Shown: positions 24,877 through 33,763 of the stretch, piece by piece
How positions within the stretch are numbered: position 1 is the first letter of the stretch
Layout: each line of letters starts with the position of its first letter
Origin: Sutcliffiella horikoshii
GTDB lineage: Bacteria; Bacillota; Bacilli; Bacillales; Bacillaceae_I
Direction of reading: 5' to 3'
DNA: 64,000 nt
Assembly (NCBI RefSeq): GCF_019931755.1
Contig: NZ_CP082918.1
Span: 2,398,001 to 2,462,000 of the forward strand
Notes under the pieces: model-generated
Seen by the model: the letters and a program-made list of their open reading frames with translations, nothing else
Told to the model about the DNA's origin: nothing
Databases searched by the model: none
Translations under genes and position numbers: made by a program

Positions 24877-25578
24877 TTAATCAAGCCAGTTATAAAATGG
24901 AACAGTTGAATTGCTTGATTTACTTGGTGGTACAGATGTTGCCTTTTGTTGATTTTTACGAAACTTTTTGCCATACTCATTGGCTTGATTAATTGTCTTT
25001 ATGCCATTCTTCTTCCACTCAAAAAGAATCCTATCAATATAACGAAAATTCAACTTACCCGAAATTACAGCCTCTCTTAATGCAGCTTTAATAATGGTTG
25101 GATCATGATGATCCTGGTCCATCCACATATTAAGGGATTCGCACTCAAACGGAGATAAAGGTCTTCCGAATTCCTGCTCAAACACTGTGTAAAGGTTGAT
25201 TTCTTGTTGTTGATTCAATTGTTGTGAAGCTTGTTTGTTTTGATCCATCATATAGGTGATCATTTTTTCCCATAGGGGTTGGAGAGAATATCGTTCGTAT
25301 TTGATGGAGTACTCGTCCATTTCATCACTGATGGACACATACCCTTTTTGAAGTAGATGACGTAAGATTTCCATGCATTCTGTAGGATCTATTGTCATCT
25401 TATCTGCGATTTCCATAGGGGTTGGAAAAATTATGCCGCTTTCTACAAATGAATGTACATGTAGAAGTAGTAGAAACTCTTTTTCATTTAACCCAAGTTT
25501 TACGTAATTGTTTAACAAATATTTAGGAACGGACAGGTTGCCCTCTTCCATGAATTGAATAAATTGCTCTTTTTTCAT
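24877..25578 (-). CDS. dnaD: Primosomal DNA replication protein DnaD
   Basis: The 233-aa protein has an N-terminal winged helix (DDBH1, about 1-100, with LLNNYVKLGLNEKEFLLLLH) and a C-terminal DDBH2 domain (FGRPLSPFECESLNMWMDQDHHDPTIIKAALREAV, then YIDRILFEWKKNGI) that binds DNA and DnaA. It acts in helicase loading at oriC and restart. I start at ATG 25576-25578, with GAGAGG 8 nt upstream; the in-frame GTG three codons earlier lies in the ribosome site. Confidence 0.95.
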   Translation of the reverse strand: MKKEQFIQFMEEGNLSVPKYLLNNYVKLGLNEKEFLLLLHVHSFVESGIIFPTPMEIADKMTIDPTECMEILRHLLQKGYVSISDEMDEYSIKYERYSLQPLWEKMITYMMDQNKQASQQLNQQQEINLYTVFEQEFGRPLSPFECESLNMWMDQDHHDPTIIKAALREAVISGKLNFRYIDRILFEWKKNGIKTINQANEYGKKFRKNQQKATSVPPSKSSNSTVPFYNWLD

Positions 25579-25674
25579 TTGAGACACCTCTCCGATAAGT
25601 ATAACAAATTTCTACTGATTCTTCATAGGTAATATATTTCAATCTGATGATCATTATTAAAAGCTTCACCCACT

Positions 25675-26052
25675 TTAGGTGAAGCTTTAGCAGATAATGA
25701 AGACCTCTCTCACTATTTTTTGAAGCAATTGAAGTCTTCATACACCTTTTCAAGACCTCTCCCATCCTTGGTAGACGCAACTGAGGTCTTCATACACCTT
25801 CTCAAGACCTCTCTCATCCTTGGTTGACTCAACTGAGGTCTTCATACACCTTCTCAAGACCTTTCTCATCCTTGGTTGACGCAACTGAGGTCTTCATACA
25901 CCTTTTCAAGACCTCTCTCATCCTTGGTTGACGCAACTGAGGTCTTCATACACCTTCTCAAGACCTCTCTCATCCTTGGTTGACGCAACTGAGGTCTTCA
26001 TACACCTTCTCAAGACCTTTCCTATCCTTACTTGAAGCAACTGAGGTCTTAA
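25675..26052 (+). repeat. 52-bp tandem hairpin array II
   Basis: Units start at 25727, 25779, 25831, 25883, 25935, 25987 and 26039 (partial), exactly 52 bp apart, with a degenerate unit before them. Most units carry GAGGTCTT, a 13-nt segment (CATACACCTTCTC) and AAGACCTC, an 8-bp inverted repeat. Central units are almost identical, implying recent amplification. The array occupies the gap between asnS and dnaD. Confidence 0.93.
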
Positions 26053-26082
26053 GATGAGATTTTTCTTACGAAATATAATCAT

Positions 26083-26114
26083 AAAAACAGTCACCCGACT
26101 TCAAGGCGGGTGAC
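26083..26114 (-). terminator. Terminator of asnS
   Basis: GTCACCCG and CGGGTGAC pair around a 9-nt loop, followed by TGTTTTT on the minus strand, about 12 nt after the stop. Confidence 0.85.
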
Positions 26115-26125
26115 CATTGTTATTA

Positions 26126-27418
26126 TTATGGATATAGACGGTTTAGTAATCTTGGGAATGGAATTGCTTCACGGACGTGCTCTGTTCCGCTGATCCATGC
26201 GACCGTACGTTCAAGGCCTAGTCCAAAGCCTGAATGAGGCACTGAGCCGTATTGACGAAGCTCTAAGTACCACTTATATGCATCAGACTCCAAGTTATGC
26301 TCTTCTAAGCGTTGTTTTAACAGGTTATAGTCATGAATACGTTCAGATCCACCAATGATTTCTCCGTAGCCTTCAGGTGCGATAAGGTCTGCACACAACA
26401 CTACATCGTCTCGCTCAGGGTGTGGTTGCATGTAGAATGGTTTGATTCCTACAGGATAATGCGTAATGAAAACAGGCATTTCATAGCTTTCAGCAATCGC
26501 CGTTTCATGAGGTGCACCGAAATCATCGCCCCACTGGATATCATCAAAACCTTTTTCATTTAAGAATTTAATGGCATCATCGTAAGAAATTCTTGGGAAT
26601 GGAGCTTGGATTTTTTCAAGCTTTGATACATCTCTATCCAGAATTCCCAATTCCAATTTACAGTTTTTCACAACTGATTGAACGATGAAAGAAACATATT
26701 GCTCTTGAACAACAAGGTTGTCTTCGAACTCATAGAACGCCATCTCAGGCTCAATCATCCAGAACTCAATTAGGTGACGTCTTGTTTTAGATTTTTCCGC
26801 ACGGAATGTCGGTCCGAATGAGAATACTTTACCAAGCGCCATTGCTGCAGCTTCCATGTAAAGTTGTCCACTTTGAGATAGATATGCGTCTTCGTCAAAG
26901 TATTTCGTAGCAAACAGTTCAGATGTTCCTTCCGGAGCACTGCCTGTTAAGATTGGAGGATCTACTTTAGAGAACCCATTATCGTTAAAGAATTCGTAAG
27001 TCGCACGAATTACTTCATTTCTAATTTTCATGATGGCATGTTGTTTTTTGGAACGCAACCATAAGTGGCGGTTGTCCATTAAGAATTCTGTTCCATGATT
27101 TTTTGGAGTGATTGGGTAGTCAACCGCTTCATGAATCACTTCTACTCCTGTTACACCTAGCTCGTAACCGAATGGGGATCTTTCGTCCTCACGCACGATT
27201 CCCGTTACATATACAGAAGTTTCTTGCGTAACAGATTTTGCTGCTTGGAATACAGACTCATCTACTTCCGCTTTTACAACTACCCCTTGAATAAACCCGG
27301 AACCGTCACGTAATTGTAGGAATGCAATCTTCCCGCTTGATCTTTTGTTGGCAATCCAAGCACCAATGGTTACTTCTTCTCCAACATGTTTATGTACTTC
27401 AGATATTGTTGTTTTCAC
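26126..27418 (-). CDS. asnS: Asparaginyl-tRNA synthetase
   Basis: This 430-aa class IIb synthetase has an N-terminal OB-fold anticodon-binding domain (about 1-110), motif 2 ([21 protein letters not shown]) and motif 3 ([13 protein letters not shown]). It charges tRNA-Asn directly. The start is GTG (27416-27418) after GGAGGGAATAAAGTA. It follows aspB by about 130 bp, keeping aspartate aminotransferase and Asn-tRNA charging linked as in B. subtilis. Confidence 0.97.
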   Translation of the reverse strand: MKTTISEVHKHVGEEVTIGAWIANKRSSGKIAFLQLRDGSGFIQGVVVKAEVDESVFQAAKSVTQETSVYVTGIVREDERSPFGYELGVTGVEVIHEAVDYPITPKNHGTEFLMDNRHLWLRSKKQHAIMKIRNEVIRATYEFFNDNGFSKVDPPILTGSAPEGTSELFATKYFDEDAYLSQSGQLYMEAAAMALGKVFSFGPTFRAEKSKTRRHLIEFWMIEPEMAFYEFEDNLVVQEQYVSFIVQSVVKNCKLELGILDRDVSKLEKIQAPFPRISYDDAIKFLNEKGFDDIQWGDDFGAPHETAIAESYEMPVFITHYPVGIKPFYMQPHPERDDVVLCADLIAPEGYGEIIGGSERIHDYNLLKQRLEEHNLESDAYKWYLELRQYGSVPHSGFGLGLERTVAWISGTEHVREAIPFPRLLNRLYP

Positions 27419-27540
27419 TACTTTATTCCCTCCAGCATTGTTCTTGCAATGTATTTACACTTTTATGTACATATCCTCTATTATACAAGCCTGTAATATG
27501 GTAAGCAAACACTTTTCCATACATTCTATAAAAGGGGAAA

Positions 27541-27560
27541 GCTAAGTAATATTACTTAGC
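27541..27560 (-). terminator. Perfect 20-bp palindrome over the aspB stop codon
   Basis: GCTAAGTAATATTACTTAGC is perfectly self-complementary and contains the aspB TAA. It is followed on the minus strand by TTTCCCCTTTT. It could act as a terminator or an mRNA 3' stabiliser before asnS. Confidence 0.55.
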
Positions 27561-28739
27561 CGCCACTTTTGCCATATAGTTTGCGATTCGCTCAACAGCA
27601 CTTTCCAATAAGTCAAGACTTGTTGCATAAGAAAGACGAACATAATCATCCGCTCCAAATCCGGAACCAGGGACAAGTGCCACTTTTTCTTCTTCCAGCA
27701 AAGCTTTTACAAAACTGTCTACGTCATTAAAACCAGCCATTTTTGCAGCTTCAATCGCTTTAGGGAACAGGTAGAAAGCTCCTTGTGGTTTAAGACAATG
27801 GAATCCTGGAATTTGATTCAGTTTTTCAAAAATGATATTCAGCCTTTCTTCAAACGCTTCACGCATTACTTCTACATCATCCTGCGGGCCTTGATATGCA
27901 GCAATGGTTGCATATTGGGAGATGGATGTAGGGTTGGATGTACTATGACTTGCTAAGTTTGTCATCGCGCTGATAATGGTCTGGTTCCCTACAGCATATC
28001 CTATTCTCCAACCAGTCATAGAATGGGACTTAGAAACGCCGTTAATGATGACTGTTTGCTCTTTCAGTTCCGGAGAAAGTTGAGCGATAGATACGTGCTT
28101 GTTTCCATCGTATAGAAGCTTTTCATAAATCTCATCCGATACAATTAGAATATTATGCTCAAGACATACTTTCCCTAATTCTTCTAATTCTTCCTTCGTG
28201 TAAACCATACCTGTTGGGTTACTTGGAGAGTTCAATACTACTGCTTTCGTCTTTGGAGTGATCGTGGCTTTCAGTTGCTCCGCAGTAATTTTAAATTGAT
28301 TTTCTTCCTTCCCTTCTACATATACAGGTACTCCTTCAGCAAGCTTTACTTGTTCTGGGTAACTAACCCAATAAGGAGTTGGAATGATCACTTCGTCCCC
28401 TTCATCAAGGATAACTTGGAAAAGTGTATATAGAGCGTGTTTGGCACCGATGCAGACAATAACTTCGGACGGTTTGTAAGTTAATTCTTGATCCCGCTCA
28501 AGCTTGTTGATGATTTCTTTTTTTAATGCAGGCAGTCCACCTGATGGCGTGTATTTAGTAAATCCTTTATCCATTGCCTCTTTTGCAGCGTCCATTATAT
28601 GTGCCGGTGTATTAAAGTCAGGTTCACCTGCGCCTAAACCAATGACATCATGACCTGCGTCTTTAAGTTCCTTTGCCTTGGCCGTAATTTCCAAAGTTGT
28701 GGATGGTGTTAATGTTGATACCCTTTTGGCTAATTTCAT
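27552..28739 (-). CDS. aspB: Aspartate aminotransferase (PLP, class I)
   Basis: This 395-aa aminotransferase has the PLP-lysine motif SKSHSMTGWRIGYA, NSPSNPTGMVY and a C-terminal VRLSYA. It converts oxaloacetate and glutamate to aspartate, feeding lysine, threonine, asparagine and nucleotides. The start has GGGAGGAAG. Its neighbours are ypmB upstream and asnS downstream; its stop lies in a perfect palindrome. Confidence 0.96.
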   Translation of the reverse strand: MKLAKRVSTLTPSTTLEITAKAKELKDAGHDVIGLGAGEPDFNTPAHIMDAAKEAMDKGFTKYTPSGGLPALKKEIINKLERDQELTYKPSEVIVCIGAKHALYTLFQVILDEGDEVIIPTPYWVSYPEQVKLAEGVPVYVEGKEENQFKITAEQLKATITPKTKAVVLNSPSNPTGMVYTKEELEELGKVCLEHNILIVSDEIYEKLLYDGNKHVSIAQLSPELKEQTVIINGVSKSHSMTGWRIGYAVGNQTIISAMTNLASHSTSNPTSISQYATIAAYQGPQDDVEVMREAFEERLNIIFEKLNQIPGFHCLKPQGAFYLFPKAIEAAKMAGFNDVDSFVKALLEEEKVALVPGSGFGADDYVRLSYATSLDLLESAVERIANYMAKVAAK

Positions 28740-28760
28740 TTTTACTTCCTCCCGCTACCA

Positions 28761-29234
28761 TTAAAAGATTATTCGTTGAAAGTATTCTCCATTTTCGAAT
28801 TTCACGTAATAGAGATTATATTGATCATTGCTGTCTTTAAATTTAATTTCCCACAATGGAGTGTTTTTTTCCATCGCTAGAGAGATGGAAATAATCTCTT
28901 TCGGTTCCCTGTCTGTTTGAAGATAGTTCAACACTTCTTCTTTTGGGATTCCGTCTTTCTTTTTCATTGTATGGACAATTTCCTTGCTTTCTTTCACCCA
29001 CACAACAAGTTCTTCTTTTTCGCTGTCCATTCCTTGTACAATAACATAGGAATTTGTACCATTGTATGCCGCTACTTCTTCCACTGTTTGTAGCTCTGCC
29101 CCTTTTTGGGCAACTGCCACCCCTTTTTCTATCTCATCTTTAACTGGTGACATGGCTGTTTGATATATAGAGATAAATTGCCACAAAAAGATGATGGCAA
29201 CCATAATAATGCTAAAAATAATCCACTTTTTCAT
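28761..29234 (-). CDS. ypmB: YpmB-family membrane-anchored protein
   Basis: The 157-aa protein has an N-terminal membrane anchor (about 4-22, KWIIFSIIMVAIIFLWQFI) and an extracytoplasmic domain that looks like two PepSY-type folds (EVAAYNGTNSYVIVQGMD; WEIKFKDSNDQYNLYYVKFENGEY). It matches YpmB of B. subtilis by position between ypmA and aspB and by size. Function is unknown. Confidence 0.88.
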   Translation of the reverse strand: MKKWIIFSIIMVAIIFLWQFISIYQTAMSPVKDEIEKGVAVAQKGAELQTVEEVAAYNGTNSYVIVQGMDSEKEELVVWVKESKEIVHTMKKKDGIPKEEVLNYLQTDREPKEIISISLAMEKNTPLWEIKFKDSNDQYNLYYVKFENGEYFQRIIF

Positions 29235-29246
29235 TTCATCACTTCT

Positions 29247-29417
29247 TTATGTACGATATATTGTAAAAACTGCTTTTTCTTTATCATCCTGGTCTAAAGC
29301 CAAGCCGAACATAAGGTTTTCTCTTTTTAATGTTCTGTTTAATGTATCCACGATTTTATATAAATCGGATGAATTCTCCACTGTCACAGTTGACAAGACC
29401 TCTATTTTACTTTCCAT
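29247..29417 (-). CDS. ypmA: YpmA-family small protein
   Basis: The 56-aa protein MESKIEVLSTV..., with DLYKIVDTLNRTLKRENLMFGLALD and ending VFTIYRT, closely matches 56-aa YpmA of B. subtilis. The start ATG at 29415-29417 follows AGGAGG. It leads the ypmA-ypmB-aspB-asnS cluster behind an extended -10 promoter. Function is unknown. Confidence 0.9.
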   Translation of the reverse strand: MESKIEVLSTVTVENSSDLYKIVDTLNRTLKRENLMFGLALDQDDKEKAVFTIYRT

Positions 29418-29515
29418 CCCAAAATCCTCCTGCGTTTAAACAATTTTTGTTACTTATACTGACCTGTATTGTCGGTTAGAATATAAGTACTGAATCACCT
29501 ATAGTGTTCAAACAC

Positions 29516-29524
29516 ATTATAACA
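29516..29524 (-). promoter_or_regulatory. Extended -10 promoter of ypmA
   Basis: TGTTATAAT on the minus strand is a perfect -10 with upstream TG, about 90 nt before ypmA. The -35 is poor. A 14-bp near-palindrome (GTACATTGATGTAC, 29541-29554) sits just upstream and could be an operator. Confidence 0.55.
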
Positions 29525-29595
29525 GTTTCTATTCAGTTAAGTACATTGATGTACGTGAAAGTATAAAATTTGCTCCTATCCCACACCAACTTGAT

Positions 29596-29634
29596 GGGTG
29601 AATCTTTCTAATATGGAAGATTCACCCCTTTTTT
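29596..29634 (+). terminator. Orphan plus-strand terminator
   Basis: GGGTGAATCTT and AAGATTCACCC form an 11-bp stem followed by CTTTTTT on the plus strand. No plus-strand gene lies upstream, and on the minus strand the hairpin lacks a T run. It may end an unseen small RNA or terminate dinG transcripts inefficiently. Confidence 0.6.
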
Positions 29635-29655
29635 AGTTATGGTTTCATAAACGTC

Positions 29656-29783
29656 GCAGTTGATTTCCGCAAAAGGCTTCGCTTTCCTAGGGGCGCTGCT
29701 GGAGCCTCCTCGGCTTTGCCTGCGGGGTCTCCACCTAGCGCTATCTCCCTCAGGAGTCTTCGCCTTTTGCTCCAATCAACTGC
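29656..29783 (+). repeat. 128-bp repeat element, type A (copy A3)
   Basis: The ends GCAGTTGATT-NNN-GCAAAAGGC and the reverse complement at the right end pair at 19 of 22 positions. The core matches A1 and A2. This copy stands alone, without a type B partner, immediately downstream of dinG. Confidence 0.85.
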
Positions 29784-29790
29784 TTTAGGT

Positions 29791-32325
29791 CTAATTTATT
29801 CTACTCATAATGGCAAAGAAGGAGTCTTTTTTGACGATGGCGTTTGGGATGGATTGTAGGAAGGTGTTACCGTATCTTTTTTCCACCACTCGCTTATCAA
29901 AGATAAATATTTCTTTTGGACCTTCTGCTTCTAAAAAGCGACTTATCATTGCTTTAAATCTTAGTACTGCTATTGGTAATGATACATCTGTGAATGAATT
30001 GCGGCCTTGTCCTTCAATAGTGGCAATTTTAGCTGCCATCACCGGTTCATCCATTGACTTAAATGGCAGTCGCATGATCACGAGTGTGTCTATTTTTTCA
30101 TCTTGTAGGTTAACTTCTTCTAGGAATCCGTTTGTTACAAACAAAATGGCTTTTTCGAAATTGGCTGCAGCTTTAAGAATTTTTTGCTTTCCGCCAGACA
30201 AGCTGCTTTGACTCACCACTACAGTTTCTTCTGCATTTGGCAGGGATTTGATTGCTTGGTAAACAGCACTCAACATTTCAAGGGAAGAAAAGGTGACAAG
30301 AATTCTTCCGCCCCTATCTTCTAAAAGCTCTAAAAGTTGCATGGCAGCGATCTCGTTAAATGCTTCATTTTTCCCTCTTGTAATTGCCGGCATGTCTGTC
30401 GGAATAAATACGCCTGGATAATTAGTTCCTGCGTTTTCAACAGATATGGTCTTGGGGTAAAAGTCTGTCAGCCCTAACTCCTCAAGCATGTAGTCAAAGT
30501 TTTTGTCCACACTTAACGCAGGTGAAACAAAGAGCACACTGCTCTTTTGCTGATAAAATTTTTCAGCAAGATTACCGGAAACATCAAGTGGTTGCTCATA
30601 GATGGTAACCGAATTTTTTGCCCCTTTAGTGTGAACATCAAACCATGTTAATCCATGCTTCTCAACACTGAATAACAGGGCGTGAAAGGTATCCCTCATT
30701 TTTTTTAAAGGTGTTGATTCAGCCTCTTTCTCCAATGATAAAAGGACTTCTGTCAACTTCATATACAACCTTTGGGCAGCTTCTAGAACAGCATACCACC
30801 CTGGTGATTTTTCCTTCAACACATCATATCTGTATATTACTCTTGATTGACCTTTCTTTGTTCTCAAAAGGCAGTAACTTCGTATCAACCGGAAAGCCTC
30901 GTCCAGCTCTTCTTTTGCCTGTTGGACGACAGTGGTGTCCTTTAGTCTTGATAAGGTAAAATATAAATCCAGGTAGCTGATTTCTTTCCCAAGGAACCTG
31001 CCTACACTTTCTTGAAACAGTCCTGCATCTTCTACAAGAAAATAATCCATTTGCATGAATGCTTCGGGTTTCCAAATCTCCTTTGCCAGGAACATATGAT
31101 TAGTAAAGATGATAGAGGCACTTTTCACTCTATTCTTTGCTCTAGTATAAAAACAGAGATCATCCAAAGAGTCATCTGTTGAAACTCCGTAAGAACAGTT
31201 TATTGAATCCCAAAGCAACCTTCCACCAGACGATAGAGAGAGCTCTTCCATATCTCCTGTTTCCGTTTCCGTTAACCAAACGAGAATCTGCGCCTTTGTT
31301 AATACAGCATCATAGTTATCGTCCGCTTCTGCTAGGACCGTAACTAACCTCGACAAGCTTAAATAATAATACTTTCCTTTTATTTCTGATAACAGAAATG
31401 CTGCATGCTTATTTTGTGATAATATTTGTTGTTCAAGCTCCTGCTTCGTTTCTTTTGTTGCAGAACTCACTACCACTTTTTTATTATTTTCCAGAGCAAA
31501 AGCGAGTGCACCTAACGTATGCAATTTGTGGGAGGCTGTAATTTCCAATAAACCATGTTGCCGAGCATCAAGCAGGGCAGTTAATTCTTTATCAAAGGGA
31601 CTTAATAAGCCTTTCACTCCGGTTAGCATCTCGCTTTTGGCTTTTTCTAGTTCTTCTATAGGCTCTAGCGAAGCTTTTCTAACAGCTAGCTTCTCATCAT
31701 ATAGAACATGGTTAAGAGAAGATGACACACCCTTTTGTTGAAATAATAGGTGAATATCACTCTTCATCGTATGTAAGAATGTATGTAATTGGTTTATCGT
31801 AACGGAAGGAAGACTTTGAATCTTCTTCAAAAGCTTCAGAAAAATAATGGCGGTAGCTTCTGCATCACTATCCGCTCTATGTGGATTATCATGATTCAAT
31901 TCATAATAAATCGATAAATCCGTTAATTTATAGCTTTTCTGTGTAGGCAGTAAAATCCTTGCCATTTCCACTGTATCAAATGTATTTCCTGAAAATGTGG
32001 GATGACCGCTTGTTTTCAGCTCATGTTGTAAAAAAGAAAGATCAAAAGGTACATTGTGTGCCACTAATGATGATCCTTTTAGCATTTCACACAGCATAGG
32101 AGCGATTTGTGCAAACGTTGGTGCCCGATCGACCATTTCCTGATTAATATTGGTTAGTTGTTCAATAAAAGGCGGAATGGTACATTGAGGGTTCACAAAA
32201 CTTGCAAAGCGCTCGACTATTTCACCATCTTCTATTAAAACAGCGCCAACTTGTATTATTTTGTCATTTTTCTTGGGAGTATTCCCTGTCGTTTCCAAGT
32301 CAAGAACGACAAACCGCTGTTTCAT
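29791..32325 (-). CDS. dinG: DinG-type protein: active-looking 3'-5' exonuclease with a degenerate helicase motor
   Basis: The 844-aa protein starts at ATG 32323-32325 (MKQRFVVLDLETTG), with GAGGTGG upstream. Residues 1-165 are a DEDDh exonuclease: D9/E11, HNVPFD at 90-95, HRADSDAEAT at 149-158. The rest aligns in layout with DinG helicases, but Walker A is replaced by EITASHKLHT (261-270), the DEAH box by VEDAG (431-435) and motif VI by RFKAMISRFL. No Fe-S cysteine cluster is seen. I infer a nuclease without helicase activity, more extreme than S. aureus DinG. Confidence 0.88.
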   Translation of the reverse strand: MKQRFVVLDLETTGNTPKKNDKIIQVGAVLIEDGEIVERFASFVNPQCTIPPFIEQLTNINQEMVDRAPTFAQIAPMLCEMLKGSSLVAHNVPFDLSFLQHELKTSGHPTFSGNTFDTVEMARILLPTQKSYKLTDLSIYYELNHDNPHRADSDAEATAIIFLKLLKKIQSLPSVTINQLHTFLHTMKSDIHLLFQQKGVSSSLNHVLYDEKLAVRKASLEPIEELEKAKSEMLTGVKGLLSPFDKELTALLDARQHGLLEITASHKLHTLGALAFALENNKKVVVSSATKETKQELEQQILSQNKHAAFLLSEIKGKYYYLSLSRLVTVLAEADDNYDAVLTKAQILVWLTETETGDMEELSLSSGGRLLWDSINCSYGVSTDDSLDDLCFYTRAKNRVKSASIIFTNHMFLAKEIWKPEAFMQMDYFLVEDAGLFQESVGRFLGKEISYLDLYFTLSRLKDTTVVQQAKEELDEAFRLIRSYCLLRTKKGQSRVIYRYDVLKEKSPGWYAVLEAAQRLYMKLTEVLLSLEKEAESTPLKKMRDTFHALLFSVEKHGLTWFDVHTKGAKNSVTIYEQPLDVSGNLAEKFYQQKSSVLFVSPALSVDKNFDYMLEELGLTDFYPKTISVENAGTNYPGVFIPTDMPAITRGKNEAFNEIAAMQLLELLEDRGGRILVTFSSLEMLSAVYQAIKSLPNAEETVVVSQSSLSGGKQKILKAAANFEKAILFVTNGFLEEVNLQDEKIDTLVIMRLPFKSMDEPVMAAKIATIEGQGRNSFTDVSLPIAVLRFKAMISRFLEAEGPKEIFIFDKRVVEKRYGNTFLQSIPNAIVKKDSFFAIMSRIN

Positions 32326-32423
32326 TTCATTCCACCTCATTACATCTCTTCAACATATATAAAAGGTACCATAGACACGAACTGAAAAAAATATGTATTT
32401 TTATTTTTCCCATGTTTAAATAG

Positions 32424-32447
32424 AAAAACCCCCTGTTTTGAGGGGGA
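32424..32447 (-). terminator. Terminator of the panBCD operon
   Basis: CCCCCT and AGGGGG pair around a short loop with TTTTTC after them on the minus strand, 60 nt past the panD stop. Confidence 0.8.
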
Positions 32448-32458
32448 ATTCCACTTAA

Positions 32459-32495
32459 CAGTTGATTTTCGTGCCTTCCACTACAATCAAGGTTG
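32459..32495 (-). repeat. Internally deleted type B element remnant
   Basis: CAGTTGATTTTCGTG joins directly to CCTTCCACTACAATCAAGG. These are the two ends of the B1 element (read on its reverse complement) with the central roughly 90 bp missing. It lies between panD and its terminator. Confidence 0.7.
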
Positions 32496-32507
32496 TTGCA
32501 TTCAAAT

Positions 32508-32894
32508 TTATACCATAACGGTTGCGGCTGGTTCTGTGCCTAGCATTTCGATTATTTCGTTGTTTTCGTTCATGACCGCGACTTTAGGTTGATGGTCTTT
32601 TACTTTTTCCTCAGCCATCATTGCATAGGATATAACGATTATAACATCTCCTTCTTGCACTAGTCTTGCGGCCGCACCATTTAGGCAGAAGTCTTTTCCG
32701 CCTCTTTTACCTGGTATAATATATGTTTCAAAACGCGCACCATTATTATTGTTAACAATTTGCACTTTTTCGTTAGCAGCCATACCAACTGCATCGAGAA
32801 TGTCCTCGTCAATAGTGATACTGCCTACATAATTCAAATTAGATTCTGTAACCCTAGCTCGATGTATTTTTGCATTCATTAGTGTACGAAACAA
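32508..32894 (-). CDS. panD: Aspartate 1-decarboxylase proenzyme
   Basis: The 128-aa pyruvoyl enzyme cleaves itself between Gly and Ser in [10 protein letters not shown] (G24-S25, roughly) to make the active pyruvoyl group. It decarboxylates aspartate to beta-alanine for pantothenate. Its start ([24 protein letters not shown]) is 3 nt after the panC stop. It is last in panB-panC-panD. Confidence 0.97.
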   Translation of the reverse strand: MFRTLMNAKIHRARVTESNLNYVGSITIDEDILDAVGMAANEKVQIVNNNNGARFETYIIPGKRGGKDFCLNGAAARLVQEGDVIIVISYAMMAEEKVKDHQPKVAVMNENNEIIEMLGTEPAATVMV

Positions 32895-32897
32895 TTA

Positions 32898-33758
32898 CTA
32901 TTCCCCCTTAGAGTATGAAAAAACAATGTTGTCTATTAGCCTTGCCTTTGAAAATTTCACTGCAATAGCAATGATGATGGTCTCCTCTTCCTTTACCTTC
33001 TTCCGTTCTTGAAGGGTCGGGTACGCGTAGATCTCCACATATTCCGCTTTGTATCCTGTATGAAGGAAAATATACTCCTCTATTTCTTTTTTAACGGAAT
33101 GGACATCCATTCCTTCTTCCAATTTCACTTTGCCGAGTGTAAGTGCTTGGTACAGGGATGGGGCTTTGCTTCTCTCCCCTTCACTCAAATACACATTGCG
33201 GGAGCTTTTCGCAAGACCGTCTTCTTCCCGGACTGTCCCCACTCTGACCAATTCAATTGGCAGATGGTAGTCTTTTATCAAACCGTCAATCACGGCAACT
33301 TGCTGTGCATCCTTCATGCCGAAGTAAGCTGTGTCTGGTGTGACAATCTGAAACAGTTTCATGACAACGGTCGCTACTCCGTCAAAGTGGCCCGGACGAT
33401 GTTTTCCACAAAGAACATCCACTCGTTGTTCCACTTTAATGATCGTTGTACGGTTCTCTTTGTACATTTCTTCTACTGAAGGGTAAAAAAGATAGTCCAC
33501 TCCACGTAATTTTGCAATCTCTTCATCCCGTTCAAAGTCACGTGGATAAGCCTCTAAATCTTCATTAGGTCCGAATTGCAAAGGGTTTACAAAAATGCTT
33601 AACACGACGATGTCATTGTTTTCACGAGCTTCTTTTAGTAAAGTTTGATGCCCTTCATGAAGAAAACCCATGGTAGGAACGAAACCGACTTTTTTCCCTT
33701 GCTGTTTTTCTATTTTAATGACATGTTGCATGTCAGATATGTGTTTAATAATTTTCAC
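32898..33758 (-). CDS. panC: Pantothenate synthetase
   Basis: This 286-aa ATP-dependent ligase joins pantoate and beta-alanine. The HIGH-type site is PTMGFLHEGHQTL (28-40), and KMSK-like SSRNVYLS follows near residue 180. The start is GTG, with GGGGGAT upstream, 5 nt after panB. Confidence 0.97.
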   Translation of the reverse strand: MKIIKHISDMQHVIKIEKQQGKKVGFVPTMGFLHEGHQTLLKEARENNDIVVLSIFVNPLQFGPNEDLEAYPRDFERDEEIAKLRGVDYLFYPSVEEMYKENRTTIIKVEQRVDVLCGKHRPGHFDGVATVVMKLFQIVTPDTAYFGMKDAQQVAVIDGLIKDYHLPIELVRVGTVREEDGLAKSSRNVYLSEGERSKAPSLYQALTLGKVKLEEGMDVHSVKKEIEEYIFLHTGYKAEYVEIYAYPTLQERKKVKEEETIIIAIAVKFSKARLIDNIVFSYSKGE

Positions 33759-33763
33759 GTTTC

